This document shows, piece after piece, positions 1 to 8,755 of a stretch of 64,000 nucleotides of DNA; the stretch's first letter is position 1; every line of letters starts with the position of its first letter. The translations under genes and the position numbers were made by a program. The DNA is taken from NCBI RefSeq assembly GCF_003347515.1, contig NZ_QEII01000228.1, forward strand, positions 1 to 64,000. The letters are read 5' to 3'. The DNA comes from Rhodoferax ferrireducens. Its GTDB lineage: Bacteria; Pseudomonadota; Gammaproteobacteria; Burkholderiales; Burkholderiaceae_C. Below the pieces are notes generated by a model, which saw nothing but the letters and a program-made list of their open reading frames with translations, was not told where the DNA came from and made no database searches.

Positions 1-2
1 AC

Positions 3-482
3 AGCCGTTACCGCTCAGTGGTGCTCACGGCCATCATCATGGGCAACATTCCGCTGGCGCTGGTCGGCAGCGTGATCGCCCTGTGGATTTCCGGTCAGCC
101 ACTGTCGGTGGCGGCGCTGGTGGGCTTCATCACACTGACCGGCATTGCCACGCGCAACGGCATTCTCAAAATCAGCCACTACATCAACCTGTGCGCTTTC
201 GAGGGTGAAAAGTTTGGCCGCAAAATGATCGTGCGCGGCTCGCTGGAGCGCCTGACGCCGGTGCTGATGACGGCCCTGGTGGCGGCCTTTGCCCTGGTGC
301 CTTTGCTGGTGTCGGCGGATGCGCCCGGCAAGGAAGTGCTGCACCCGGTGGCGGTAGTGATTTTTGGTGGCTTGATCAGCTCCACCCTGCTCGACAGCCT
401 GCTCACGCCCCTGATGTTCTGGCTGTGGGGCGAGAAGCCGCTGGCGCAGTTGCTGGAAGCGCACGACAGCGAGAACTACTGA
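3..482 (+). CDS. cusA: CusA/CzcA-type RND heavy-metal efflux pump, C-terminal fragment
   Basis: The reading frame is open from the left edge, so only the last ~159 residues are present. The sequence has the alternating hydrophobic segments and the short motif GFITLTGIATRNGILKISHY typical of the last transmembrane bundle of HME-type RND pumps (CusA/CzcA/SilA). It ends with the usual motif HPVAVVIFGGLISSTLLDSLLTP split over the final helices. The protein would be an inner-membrane, proton-driven exporter of Cu+/Ag+ or divalent metals working with a membrane-fusion protein and an outer-membrane channel, whose genes must lie to the left. The metal specificity cannot be read from this fragment. 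The copper character of the genes that follow favours Cu/Ag. Confidence 0.88.
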   Translation, partial: SRYRSVVLTAIIMGNIPLALVGSVIALWISGQPLSVAALVGFITLTGIATRNGILKISHYINLCAFEGEKFGRKMIVRGSLERLTPVLMTALVAAFALVPLLVSADAPGKEVLHPVAVVIFGGLISSTLLDSLLTPLMFWLWGEKPLAQLLEAHDSENY

Positions 483-529
483 TTTAGATTAAACCGCCCC
501 CTGGGGCAATGACATAAAAGGAAATCATC

Positions 530-997
530 ATGACAAATGCATCACGACTCGCCGCCATTCTGGCCACCGCTTTGACCTTGGCAACTGGCGTCACGCCCGC
601 CCTGGCGCACGACGATGCGCCCCATCCCGACACGTTAAAGGCCGCGCATGGCGGCCAGTTGGGTATGGCCGGGTCCTTGAGCTACGAACTGGTGGTAGTG
701 AAGGACGACAAGGACGCGAAGGAAAGCCCGGTCATGGTGTATGTGACCGACCACGCTGGGCGGAAAGTTCCCACGGCCGGGGCCAGTGGTACCGCCACGA
801 TCCTGGCCGGAAAACTGAAGGCCAGCGCCACGCTCCAGCCGGATGGCGACAACCGCATGAAGGGCATCGCCAAATACGCCGCGACGCCCGACATGAAAGT
901 GGTGGTTTCCGTCACGCTGTCGGGCAAACAGCCCGAGCAGACGCGCTTTACGCCAATGGCTGCTGCGAAGGATGGGCATACCGATCACACCCATTGA
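530..997 (+). CDS. Periplasmic protein of a heavy-metal efflux operon, unknown function
   Basis: 155 residues with a clear Sec signal peptide (hydrophobic stretch to about residue 26, ending ALA-HDD). The mature part is small, rich in beta-prone segments and has His-rich ends (HDDAPHPD near the new N-terminus, HTDHTH at the C-terminus), which suggests metal binding. A good ribosome site (AAAGGAAA) precedes the ATG. It starts 47 bases after the RND pump gene and is probably co-transcribed with it. It occupies the place of small periplasmic metal chaperones such as CusF, but I do not see a CusF motif, so the role is inferred from position and composition only. Confidence 0.75.
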   Translation: MTNASRLAAILATALTLATGVTPALAHDDAPHPDTLKAAHGGQLGMAGSLSYELVVVKDDKDAKESPVMVYVTDHAGRKVPTAGASGTATILAGKLKASATLQPDGDNRMKGIAKYAATPDMKVVVSVTLSGKQPEQTRFTPMAAAKDGHTDHTH

Positions 998-1084
998 ACG
1001 TTTCGGATTAATCCTGTTTGGAGATTGGCCCCACCCATTTCGTTGCCCCGGGGTCGGCAACACGTTGATTGAAGGAGTCCCACA

Positions 1085-1591
1085 ATGAAGAACCTGGCCA
1101 TCACAACCCTTGCCGCCGCACTCGCGTTTGGCTCGCCCGCGTTTGCTGAAGATGCCCATCATCCGGAGACAGCTGCGTCGGCGGCCAAGACCGTGCCCGC
1201 CAAACCTGTGGTGAAGAACCCCGCCCCCACCGTGCAGAAGATGCAGGACAACGTCAAGAAAATGCAGCCCCAGCTCGATCGCATCGCCAAGGCCAAGACC
1301 GATGAGGAGCGGCAGAAAGCCATGGCCGAACACATGAGCACCATGCAGGAGAACATGATGATGGCCCGCGGCATGCAGGCCGACACCATGGGCTGCCCCA
1401 TGATGGATGAGATGGGCAAAGGCATGATGGGTAAGGAAATGATGGGCAAGGGCGGCATGGGCATGATGATGGGCGGCGCCAAGGCCGAAGGCGCGCCGGA
1501 TCACATGCAGCAGATGGAAAAGCGCATGGACATGATGCAGGACATGATGAAGATGATGATGGATCGCATGCCGGCGCCGGCGGCCAAATAA
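1085..1591 (+). CDS. Met-rich periplasmic protein, putative copper-binding
   Basis: 168 residues with an N-terminal signal peptide (cleavage near AFA-EDAHH). The centre (about residues 75-140) is extremely rich in methionine and glycine (MGKGMMGKEMMGKGG), followed by a heptad-like stretch EKRMDMMQDMMKMMMD. Met clusters of this kind bind Cu(I)/Ag(I) in CopA/CopC/SilE-type proteins, so a periplasmic copper buffer is likely, though this is inferred from composition. Its C-terminal third is clearly related to the Met-rich lipoprotein at 3703-4134. A GGAG site lies just upstream of the ATG. Confidence 0.75.
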   Translation: MKNLAITTLAAALAFGSPAFAEDAHHPETAASAAKTVPAKPVVKNPAPTVQKMQDNVKKMQPQLDRIAKAKTDEERQKAMAEHMSTMQENMMMARGMQADTMGCPMMDEMGKGMMGKEMMGKGGMGMMMGGAKAEGAPDHMQQMEKRMDMMQDMMKMMMDRMPAPAAK

Positions 1592-1604
1592 AGCAGTCAT
1601 CGTC

Positions 1605-1886
1605 ATGAACCATGACCCTGGAGGGCCTGAGACCCCGCCCGGTTTTTGGGGCTCCCGCTACGCCATCGGCTTGATCGTCATCGGGGCCGTCGCGGGCTAT
1701 TTTCTGCTGACAGAGCACCGCGCCCACTTCTTCGGTGCACTGCCGTATTTGCTGCTGCTGGCCTGCCCGCTGATGCATGTCTTCATGCACCTCGGTCACG
1801 GTGGTCATGGTCCTCACCATGGTGGCAACGGGCCTGGCGCTGGAGCCGACAAATCGGAGCAACCCAGGCAGGGAGGTCCTTCATGA
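1605..1886 (+). CDS. Small DUF2933-type membrane protein
   Basis: 93 residues with two hydrophobic segments (about 17-33 and 40-56) and a His/Gly-rich tail (HLGHGGHGPHHGG) that could bind metal. The pattern of a Trp-Gly-Ser-Arg start of the first helix, a short charged loop (TEHRAHF) and a second helix with PLMHVFMH resembles the DUF2933 family found in copper and silver resistance islands. It starts 13 bases after the Met-rich gene, and its stop overlaps the next start by four bases (ATGA), so it belongs to the same operon. Confidence 0.72.
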   Translation: MNHDPGGPETPPGFWGSRYAIGLIVIGAVAGYFLLTEHRAHFFGALPYLLLLACPLMHVFMHLGHGGHGPHHGGNGPGAGADKSEQPRQGGPS

Positions 1887-2533
1887 ACCACGACACGCCG
1901 TCCTACGGGCTATGGCTGCTGGTGATTTTCAACTCGGCGATATTCATCATGTTCGCCTACAGTTTTTTCAAGCCGGCAACGGCGCGAGACTGGCGAACCT
2001 TTGGCGCATTCGCAGCCTTCATCGTCGCGCTGTTTGTCGAGATGTACGGTTTCCCCTTGACCATTTACCTGATGTCTGGATGGCTGCAGACCCGGTATCC
2101 GGGCCTGGACATCCTGAGCCACGATTCAGGGCACCTGTGGTCCACCTTGCTGGGCGAGAAGGGTAATCCACACTGGGGTGTCCTGCACATTGCCAGCTAC
2201 ATCTTCCTGGCTTTCGGCTTCTACCTGCTGTCCAACGCGTGGCGTGTGCTGTACCACGCGCAACGCCAGCACACGCTGGCCACCACCGGGCCTTATGCCG
2301 TGATTCGGCATCCACAGTACGTCGCCTTTGTGCTGATCTTGCTAGGCTTCCTGCTGCAGTGGCCGACGCTGCTGACCCTGCTCATGTTCCCCATTCTGCT
2401 TGTCATGTATGCGCGTCTCGCGATTACGGAAGAGGCGGAGATGAATGCGCAGTTTGGCGAGGCCTTTGAGCAATATGCGCAGCGTACGCCGCGCTTTTTT
2501 CCGCGATTACCGGGTCGGTCAGTCGCTCATTAG
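1883..2533 (+). CDS. Isoprenylcysteine carboxyl methyltransferase-family membrane protein
   Basis: 216 residues, start chosen at the ATG that overlaps the preceding stop (ATGA). Several hydrophobic segments are followed by the characteristic ICMT/PEMT-like C-terminal motif TTGPYAVIRHPQYVAF and then EEAEMNAQFGEAFEQYAQRTPRF, which form the S-adenosylmethionine pocket in this family. Prokaryotic members are frequent in copper islands, but no substrate is established. The reaction is therefore predicted only as a SAM-dependent membrane methyltransferase. Position and overlap place it in the metal-resistance operon. Confidence 0.82.
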   Translation: MNHDTPSYGLWLLVIFNSAIFIMFAYSFFKPATARDWRTFGAFAAFIVALFVEMYGFPLTIYLMSGWLQTRYPGLDILSHDSGHLWSTLLGEKGNPHWGVLHIASYIFLAFGFYLLSNAWRVLYHAQRQHTLATTGPYAVIRHPQYVAFVLILLGFLLQWPTLLTLLMFPILLVMYARLAITEEAEMNAQFGEAFEQYAQRTPRFFPRLPGRSVAH

Positions 2534-2567
2534 CCGCCATTCAACCCCAACCTCATTGGAGAAATTC

Positions 2568-3194
2568 ATGACACAATTTCATCGCACTGCACTGACCCTC
2601 GCGCTTGCTGCGGCCTGTGCCGGTTCAGGTGCCCAAACCTCTGCAGCGGCAACGCTGAGTAGTTCAAAAAATGCTACGGCGCAGCTTGCCGAACCTAAGG
2701 TCGAAAAGCTTGCGATAGCGGCCGATCCAATAAAAAAGGCTGTACTCATTGGTCGTGTCACCACCGGCGACATGATTTTTCAATTGGAACTCGAAGGTTC
2801 GGAACCGATGTGGATGCAGATGGGCAACCCGCCCGCTTGGGGCGCACATAAACCTGGCGCCGACGAGCGCTACCACGTCGAGCTAAAACTGACGGACCCA
2901 AAATCCAAGACGCGCATTCCCTACGCAAACATAAACTTCGCAGCGACAAACAAAGAGACTGGCAAGACCGTCACGTTGCCTTTGCCGCCCATGTGGGGTA
3001 GCAGCGGCCTCCACTATTCGGCCAACAGCGCGCTTCTGGGTGACGGTACCTACACTGCGACGGTAACGGTCGATGTACCGACGTTTCAACGCGAGTTGAA
3101 AGACAAAGACCTGTGGTCCAAGGCGGTGAGTGCCAGGTTCCATTTCAGACTTGCGGATGGCAAGTTGACTGAAGTCTCGCAGGCAAGCCGCTAG
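2568..3194 (+). CDS. P19-like periplasmic metal-binding protein
   Basis: 208 residues, with the start at the ATG beginning a convincing signal peptide (hydrophobic core about residues 7-18). The mature region has blocks resembling the Fe2+/Cu2+-binding P19 family of periplasmic proteins: an acidic or Met-containing first strand (QLELEGSEPMWMQMG), then RIPYANINFAATNKETGKTV, then a PMWGSSGLHYSAN segment and GDGTYTATVTVDVP. In characterised P19 proteins the equivalent Met and His residues bind copper and iron. A role in periplasmic copper or iron handling is inferred from this likeness and from the copper island around it. A longer in-frame start upstream would run through the previous gene and is rejected. 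Confidence 0.62.
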   Translation: MTQFHRTALTLALAAACAGSGAQTSAAATLSSSKNATAQLAEPKVEKLAIAADPIKKAVLIGRVTTGDMIFQLELEGSEPMWMQMGNPPAWGAHKPGADERYHVELKLTDPKSKTRIPYANINFAATNKETGKTVTLPLPPMWGSSGLHYSANSALLGDGTYTATVTVDVPTFQRELKDKDLWSKAVSARFHFRLADGKLTEVSQASR

Positions 3195-3359
3195 CGCCTG
3201 CCGGTGGTTTCCTCTTTGGCCTCGCTGCAGCAATTGGGATTAAATCTCAACTTTTTTGTTGCTGCAAGAATGTGTCTTCTGCCGCACAGACGTCGGCAGG
3301 AATCCAGCGTAGATTCATTCCGGTACGATTTTTGAAACGTTTTTTGCTGGAGAGAAATT

Positions 3360-3560
3360 ATGAAGAACTTGCTTGCTGTGGCTGTTGGTGCAGTGCCTCT
3401 GTTGACTACCGGCGTCTCGTTCGCGCAGAACGGAAACATGATGAATGGTGGCGGGTGGGGCTCAGGCTGGATGGGTGGCTATGGCGGAATATGGATGCCA
3501 ATCCTGCTTGTCGTGGTTGTCGTCCTCGTGGCCTGGATCGTCAAGCGAGGCGGAAAATGA
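3360..3560 (+). CDS. Small Gly/Met-rich membrane protein
   Basis: 66 residues preceded by a strong ribosome site (GGAGAGAAATT-ATG). It has an N-terminal hydrophobic segment that may be a signal peptide, a short Gly/Asn/Met/Trp-rich loop (NMMNGGGWGSGWMGG), and a second hydrophobic helix ending in KRGGK. Such small proteins recur in copper/silver islands, but no function can be assigned from sequence. Codon use matches the neighbours, and the clean ribosome site supports it as a real gene. Confidence 0.6.
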   Translation: MKNLLAVAVGAVPLLTTGVSFAQNGNMMNGGGWGSGWMGGYGGIWMPILLVVVVVLVAWIVKRGGK

Positions 3561-3702
3561 TCAAAATCAAACAATATGGCACGCCAGGCGCATCCGCCCT
3601 TAAGCGTGCTTGCGCGTGCAAGCGCCATACCAACAGGCGCCGCTTGTACATCGAGTCCTCCTCGCTGTTTTCAATGTTACTTAAACCACAAAGGAGTCTC
3701 TC

Positions 3703-4134
3703 ATGAGCTATTTTCGATTTATTCCACTGGCCCTTGCCCTCACCACCGCTAGCGCCCTGGTCGCCTGCAACACCGCTCCGGGGATGCCGATGGGCGCCGC
3801 ATCGGCCACCAGCATGACGACACCCGACCCCATGGCCAGGATGGATGCGCAGATGAAGACCATGCGCGACATGCACGAAAAAATGATGAATGCCAAGACG
3901 CCGGAAGAGCGCAGCAAGTTGCGGGCCGAACACATGAAGGCCATGCACGACGGCATGGACATGATGGGTGGCATGTCCCCTGGCGGCATGGGCGGAATGA
4001 AGGGCATGATGGGCATGCAAGGCATGGCTGGCGACATGGGCGCGCGCCAGCAGATGATGGAGAAGCGCATGGACATGATGCAGATGATGATGAAAATGAT
4101 GATGGACCAAACGCCGGCTGCGCCTGCCAAGTGA
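3703..4134 (+). CDS. Met-rich lipoprotein, paralogue of the 1085-1591 protein
   Basis: 143 residues with a lipoprotein signal: the lipobox LVAC places the lipidated Cys at residue 22. The mature part is Met/Gly-rich (GMDMMGGMSPGGMGGMKG) and ends in EKRMDMMQMMMKMMMDQ. This ending and the segment TPEERSKLRAEHMKAMH closely mirror the protein at 1085-1591 (KTDEERQKAMAEHMSTM and EKRMDMMQDMMKMMMD), so the two arose by duplication. One is soluble and one membrane-anchored. Cu(I)/Ag(I) binding is inferred from the Met clusters. The ribosome site is AAAGGAG. Confidence 0.75.
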   Translation: MSYFRFIPLALALTTASALVACNTAPGMPMGAASATSMTTPDPMARMDAQMKTMRDMHEKMMNAKTPEERSKLRAEHMKAMHDGMDMMGGMSPGGMGGMKGMMGMQGMAGDMGARQQMMEKRMDMMQMMMKMMMDQTPAAPAK

Positions 4135-4202
4135 AGTGAGGCGCCGCGCCACACCGTGATTTATTCAAATCATCCCCCCAACATTCCTGAAAGGAAATCA
4201 CC

Positions 4203-4652
4203 ATGAACTCTGGCAACCAGACGCCCCCACAGACCCCGGTCGATGCGCGGCCCGAATCCTTGTCATACGGTTTTCACGCCAAACTCGGTAAGGCCGACTT
4301 CGCCGCTTCCATCGAACGCGTGAGTGCCGCACTGAAGGCGGAGGGTTTCGGCATATTGACCGAGATTGACGTGCAGGCAACGATGAAGAACAAGTTGGGC
4401 ATTGATGTTCCGGCGCACCGCATCCTGGGCGCCTGCAACCCCCCGCTGGCGCATCGCGCGTTGACGGCCGAACCCGACATTGGCTTGCTGCTGCCATGCA
4501 ATGTTGCCGTACGCCAGGACGCAGAAGGTCAGGTGACGGTCGGCTTCATCGACCCGATGGCGATGCTGCAAATGACCGATAACCTGGAGGTCGCGCAGGT
4601 GGCGCGGGAGGCGCGCGAGCGGCTGCAGCGGGTATGCGCCACCCTGATCTGA
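4203..4652 (+). CDS. DUF302 domain protein
   Basis: 149 residues without a signal peptide. It shows the DUF302 pattern: [48 protein letters not shown] and then [25 protein letters not shown]. The family is small, alpha/beta and often encoded beside copper/silver P-type ATPases. Its biochemical role is not established. It lies 25 bases upstream of the ATPase gene and shares its strand, and GAAAGGAAA precedes the ATG. Confidence 0.82.
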   Translation: MNSGNQTPPQTPVDARPESLSYGFHAKLGKADFAASIERVSAALKAEGFGILTEIDVQATMKNKLGIDVPAHRILGACNPPLAHRALTAEPDIGLLLPCNVAVRQDAEGQVTVGFIDPMAMLQMTDNLEVAQVAREARERLQRVCATLI

Positions 4653-4677
4653 AAAGAGCAAGAGCAAGAGCAAGATC

Positions 4678-6801
4678 ATGAACACGGTCAGCGTCACGCC
4701 TACTGGCACGATCTACACCTGCCCGATGCACCCGGAGATACGCCAGGACCATCCCGGCAACTGTCCCAAGTGCGGCATGACGCTGGAGCCCTTGCTGCCA
4801 GACCTTGATGATGACAACCCCGAGCTGCGCGACTTTCAGCGCCGCTTCTGGTGGACCCTTCCGCTGACGGCCATTGTGTTTGTGCTGGCCATGTTCGGTC
4901 ATCGCCTGCAGTGGATGGACATGACCGTGCAGAGCTGGGTGGAGCTGGTGCTGGCAACGCCCATCGTGCTCTGGGCTGGCTGGCCGTTCTTTACGCGCGG
5001 CTGGCAGTCCATCGTGAACCGCAGTCCCAATATGTGGACGCTGATCGGTCTGGGCACCGGCGCGGCTTTTGTCTACAGCGTGGTGGCCACCGTCGCGCCG
5101 CAGGTGTTTCCGGCCTCGTTCATCTCCATGGGCCGCGTGGCCGTGTATTTCGAAGCGGCGGCTGTGATCATCTCGCTCACCTTGTTGGGCCAGGTACTGG
5201 AGCTCAAGGCCCGCTCGCAAACCTCGGCGGCGATCAAATCCCTGCTCGGCCTGGCGCCCAAGACGGCCCGCCGTATTCGCGTCGATGGCACCGAGGAGGA
5301 CGTGGCGCTGAGCCATGTGCATGTGGGCGACTTGCTGCGCGTGCGCCCTGGCGAAAAGGTGCCGGTGGACGGCGTGGTGACTGAAGGCGGCAGTTCGGTG
5401 GATGAGTCCATGCTCACCGGCGAGCCCATGCCGGTGAGCAAGCGCGTGGGCGACAAAGTGATCGGCGCCACGCTCAACACCAGCGGTGCACTGGTGATGC
5501 GGTCAGAAAAAGTCGGCTCATTGACGGTGCTCGCGCAGATCGTGCAGATGGTGGCGCAAGCCCAACGCTCCAGGGCGCCGATGCAACGCATGGCCGACCT
5601 GGTGGCCGGCTATTTTGTGGTCACGGTCGTGATCATCGCCGCGCTCACGTTCTTCGGTTGGGGACTGTTCGGGCCCGAGCCGCGCTGGGTGTTCGGTCTG
5701 ATCAATGCCGTCGCCGTGCTGATCATTGCCTGTCCTTGCGCCCTGGGGCTGGCCACGCCGATGTCCATCATGGTCGCCACCGGTCGCGGCGCCACGCAAG
5801 GTGTTCTGTTCCGTGACGCGGCGGCCATCGAGAACCTGCGCAAGGTTGACACCCTCATCATCGACAAGACCGGCACCCTGACCGAGGGCCGCCCGACGTT
5901 TGAGCGCGCAGTCCCCGCGCCCGGGTTTGAGGCCAACGAGGTCTTGCGCCTGGCAGCCAGTTTGGACCAGGGCAGCGAACACCCGTTGGCCGAGACCGTC
6001 GTGCGCGCCGCCCGCGAGCGCGGCATGACGCTGGACAAGCCGGAGAACTTCGAGTCCAGCTCGGGTATCGGCGTGCGCGGACAGGTCGCAGGGCGTCAGC
6101 TGGCGCTGGGCAATACCACGCTGATGCAGCAGATCGGCGTTTCGGTCGCCGCCCTGGTGCCGCAAGCCGAAGCCTTGCGGGCAGAAGGCGCCAGCGTGAT
6201 GCACCTGGCGGTCGATGGCCAGTTGGCGGGCTTGTTGGCCGTGTCCGATCCGATCAAGGCCAGCACGCCCGAGGCCCTGGCGACATTGAAAGCGGCCGGC
6301 TTGCGCATCGTGATGGCGACTGGTGACGGCCTGACCACGGCCAGGGCCGTCGCGGCCCGTCTGGGCATCGGCGAGGTGCATGGCGAAGTCAAGCCGGCGG
6401 ACAAGCTGCTGCTGGTCGAGCGATTGCAAAAGGAAGGGCGTGTGGTGGCGATGGCCGGGGACGGCATCAACGACGCCCCGGCGCTGGCCAAGGCGGATGT
6501 CGGCGTCGCCATGGGCACTGGCACCGACGTGGCGATGAACAGCGCGCAGCTCACCTTGGTCAAGGGAGATTTGCGCGGCATCGCCATTGCGCGCGCGTTG
6601 TCCGAGGCCACCGTTGCCAACATGAAACAGAACCTGCTGTTCGCCCTCCTATACAACACGTTGGGTATTCCGATCGCGGCCGGTGTGCTGTACCCGCTGA
6701 CGGGTTGGTTGTTGTCGCCCATGATCGCCGCCCTGGCCATGAGCTTCAGCTCCGTGTCGGTGATTGGCAATGCGCTGCGCCTGCGGCGCAGGCGGATTTG
6801 A
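4678..6801 (+). CDS. copA: Copper-translocating P1B-type ATPase
   Basis: 707 residues. The N-terminus carries a short metal-binding module TCPMHPE...CPKCGM (Cys15, Cys29, Cys32) instead of the usual CXXC ferredoxin-like domain, as in SilP-type and CopB-like exporters. Then come the actuator motif TGEP, the membrane CPC motif (Cys352-Pro-Cys354) that marks Cu+/Ag+ pumps, the phosphorylation site DKTGT (Asp396), the HP motif (SEHPLA) and the hinge [10 protein letters not shown]. All catalytic motifs are intact. It would export Cu+ or Ag+ from the cytoplasm to the periplasm at the expense of ATP. It is the last gene of the plus-strand resistance island. Confidence 0.95.
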   Translation: MNTVSVTPTGTIYTCPMHPEIRQDHPGNCPKCGMTLEPLLPDLDDDNPELRDFQRRFWWTLPLTAIVFVLAMFGHRLQWMDMTVQSWVELVLATPIVLWAGWPFFTRGWQSIVNRSPNMWTLIGLGTGAAFVYSVVATVAPQVFPASFISMGRVAVYFEAAAVIISLTLLGQVLELKARSQTSAAIKSLLGLAPKTARRIRVDGTEEDVALSHVHVGDLLRVRPGEKVPVDGVVTEGGSSVDESMLTGEPMPVSKRVGDKVIGATLNTSGALVMRSEKVGSLTVLAQIVQMVAQAQRSRAPMQRMADLVAGYFVVTVVIIAALTFFGWGLFGPEPRWVFGLINAVAVLIIACPCALGLATPMSIMVATGRGATQGVLFRDAAAIENLRKVDTLIIDKTGTLTEGRPTFERAVPAPGFEANEVLRLAASLDQGSEHPLAETVVRAARERGMTLDKPENFESSSGIGVRGQVAGRQLALGNTTLMQQIGVSVAALVPQAEALRAEGASVMHLAVDGQLAGLLAVSDPIKASTPEALATLKAAGLRIVMATGDGLTTARAVAARLGIGEVHGEVKPADKLLLVERLQKEGRVVAMAGDGINDAPALAKADVGVAMGTGTDVAMNSAQLTLVKGDLRGIAIARALSEATVANMKQNLLFALLYNTLGIPIAAGVLYPLTGWLLSPMIAALAMSFSSVSVIGNALRLRRRRI

Positions 6802-6844
6802 ATAGGTGGGCGCGACGTTGAAGCCGCCGCGCTCCCCCATTGTC

Positions 6845-7039
6845 TCAAGGGGCAGGTACAGGCGGCAGGCCTTTCTTGCGCCACAGCAGCAGTCCAGACA
6901 GACCCAGGAATAGCAGCGAACCAAATCCCCACACCCAGGCGTAGCCAATCATGTCGCCCCAGGGCACCAGGGCATAGGCCACGCCGAGAATCGCCCAGAC
7001 GACGGCGATGGGGATGATGAGCCAGAAATCTTCGTTCAT
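6845..7039 (-). CDS. Small two-helix membrane protein next to the oxidase-like genes
   Basis: 64 residues with two hydrophobic segments (about 6-24 and 32-52) and a basic end (WRKKGLPPVPAP). Its ATG has a ribosome site (AAGGAGCAATCAC) and it starts 18 bases after the stop of the oxidase-like subunit I gene on the same strand, so it is likely co-transcribed. It may be an accessory subunit like the small subunits of ba3 oxidases, but no family motif is recognised. Confidence 0.6.
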   Translation of the reverse strand: MNEDFWLIIPIAVVWAILGVAYALVPWGDMIGYAWVWGFGSLLFLGLSGLLLWRKKGLPPVPAP

Positions 7040-7057
7040 GTGATTGCTCCTTGATGA

Positions 7058-8755
7058 TCAGTGACCCGATGCGCCGCCGGTGGCGGTAACAGGCAGGGCT
7101 TGCATCAGCTCAAAGCCGACGGCCGAGAAGGCGTACATCGCGATCACAATGACCGCTATCGAAATCGGCCCGACCCAGGCCCTGAGCCCGGATTGCACCA
7201 CCGCGCCGCCCCAGGACACCGTCAGGCTGCCGCCGGGTGATGCGACGGCTGACCCAACGAGCTGGCGTGCCGGAAGCAGGGACACGGCAATGCCCGCCGC
7301 GAACACACTTAAGGCTGCGGCCATGATGGCGCCGCCAATGGCCACGGTGAGCATCAACCCATGCCACAGCGCGGGCGCCTGATTTTGGTAGCTCACATTC
7401 ATCACCCGGCGCGGCACGCCCAGGTAGCCCGCGGTGATGCCAGCCGCACCAAACACCAGCAGGCCGGCAAACGCCAGCCACGGCATCCAGCGCAGCAGCT
7501 CCGGTCGCCACAGCGCTCGCCCGCCGATGGCCGGCAACATCACGGACAGGGCCGCCAGCAAGGTCATGCTCACGGTACCCAACGTGAAGAAGTGGAAGTA
7601 GCCCGGCACAAAGAAAGTGTCGGACAACAGGGGCGCGAGTTGTGCCTGAATCAGCACAAAAGCAAACACCAGTCCCAGTCCCATGCTCAACACCGCCACG
7701 CCCATTGCCGCCATCGCCGGGTGACGCCAGGGCAGCAACCGGATCCAGCCGAACAAAGCCCCGCCTTTTCGTCCCGTGCCCTGGGCGCGCGCGTGAACTT
7801 CAAGCGAAGCCACGATGATAAGAAAAGCGGTGAGCGTGGGCACGCTGACGAACAGCGACAAAATCGACCCGCCGACCTGAACCACCTTGGGTAAGTTCGG
7901 CTCCAGAAACATATGGTACAGCGATGTGGGTGGCACAAAAATCAGGTACATCGAGAACACGATCTTGGAGAATCGCTCGCCAAACACCGACTTGACCCCG
8001 GTGAGCGCTTGCATCAGCACGTACCAGAGAATCACCGTGGCCATCAGCGGCAGGTAATGCATGTTGTGAAACACGATGTGCCAACGCGTGCCGTGGCTGG
8101 CCGGGAACGGCCCGATGCCCAGCGCCCACAGAACGCCCGGAGCGAAGGTATACAAGGCGGCAAAGCCGGTCACTATCAAGAACCCGGCCCAGGCAAACAG
8201 GGCAAAACCCAGCGCGCTCAGGCGGTCTTGCTGACCGCGCCAGCGTGGCCGCAGCAGGGTCACGATGGCGCTGGCCGGCAGGGCCATCAGCCCCAGCGCC
8301 AATGACAGATAACCCAGGTTGAAGAAGAGCAGGTCGCGCGGCTTGTCGATGGCCATTTCTGGCGCACCGTTGTAGAGCAGTGGCGTGCCGGTGAGCGAGC
8401 CGACCATGCTCAGGCCCAAGCCAGCGAGCATCAGTCCGAAGCCGAGCCACGCCAGGTGTGGCCAGGCCAGTCCGTCGCCGCGCTCGGTGGCGGCAAAGCC
8501 CAACAGCAGAGCGGCCTGCGTGGTGAACAGCCAGTAGAAGAAGATGCTCACGCCGTGCACGGTCAGAAACTGGTAGCCGGTGTTGGGTATTGCGCTTAAC
8601 AGTCCGCCGCGCACCAGTGCGGTTGCCAGGCCGGCGACGATGCCGATGGCCAACGCCAGCAGCGCGACGGCCGCCATGCTTTTGAGCAGGCGCCGGTCAG
8701 CGGGCGGCAGGCTTGCAAAGCGGTTGGTGGTGTTGGGTGTGTGTGTCATGCTCAT
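7058..8755 (-). CDS. B-type (ba3-like) haem-copper oxidase subunit I homologue with altered active site
   Basis: 565 residues with about 12-13 hydrophobic helices. Segments such as SLFVSVPTLTAFLIIVASLE, ALFGWIRLLPW and GYLGVPRR match B-family (Thermus ba3-type) oxidases. By my own hand alignment to the remembered ba3 sequence, the low-spin haem ligands are kept (His67 and His388), one CuB ligand is kept as His230 with a nearby Tyr234 (HNMHY), and His281 is kept. The position of the first CuB His of the HH pair is Tyr280, and the high-spin haem ligand in PGHFH is Tyr386 (PGYFH). Ordinary O2 reduction is therefore doubtful. It overlaps its subunit II gene by four bases. It may be an NO reductase-like or non-catalytic electron-transfer protein, which is undecided from sequence. 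Confidence 0.85.
   Translation of the reverse strand: MSMTHTPNTTNRFASLPPADRRLLKSMAAVALLALAIGIVAGLATALVRGGLLSAIPNTGYQFLTVHGVSIFFYWLFTTQAALLLGFAATERGDGLAWPHLAWLGFGLMLAGLGLSMVGSLTGTPLLYNGAPEMAIDKPRDLLFFNLGYLSLALGLMALPASAIVTLLRPRWRGQQDRLSALGFALFAWAGFLIVTGFAALYTFAPGVLWALGIGPFPASHGTRWHIVFHNMHYLPLMATVILWYVLMQALTGVKSVFGERFSKIVFSMYLIFVPPTSLYHMFLEPNLPKVVQVGGSILSLFVSVPTLTAFLIIVASLEVHARAQGTGRKGGALFGWIRLLPWRHPAMAAMGVAVLSMGLGLVFAFVLIQAQLAPLLSDTFFVPGYFHFFTLGTVSMTLLAALSVMLPAIGGRALWRPELLRWMPWLAFAGLLVFGAAGITAGYLGVPRRVMNVSYQNQAPALWHGLMLTVAIGGAIMAAALSVFAAGIAVSLLPARQLVGSAVASPGGSLTVSWGGAVVQSGLRAWVGPISIAVIVIAMYAFSAVGFELMQALPVTATGGASGH

Noticed and set aside
635..1606. Long His-rich open frame on the minus strand opposite the Met-rich gene
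   Set aside because: The His richness is the reverse complement of repeated ATG (Met) codons. It has no ribosome site and covers two well-supported plus-strand genes.
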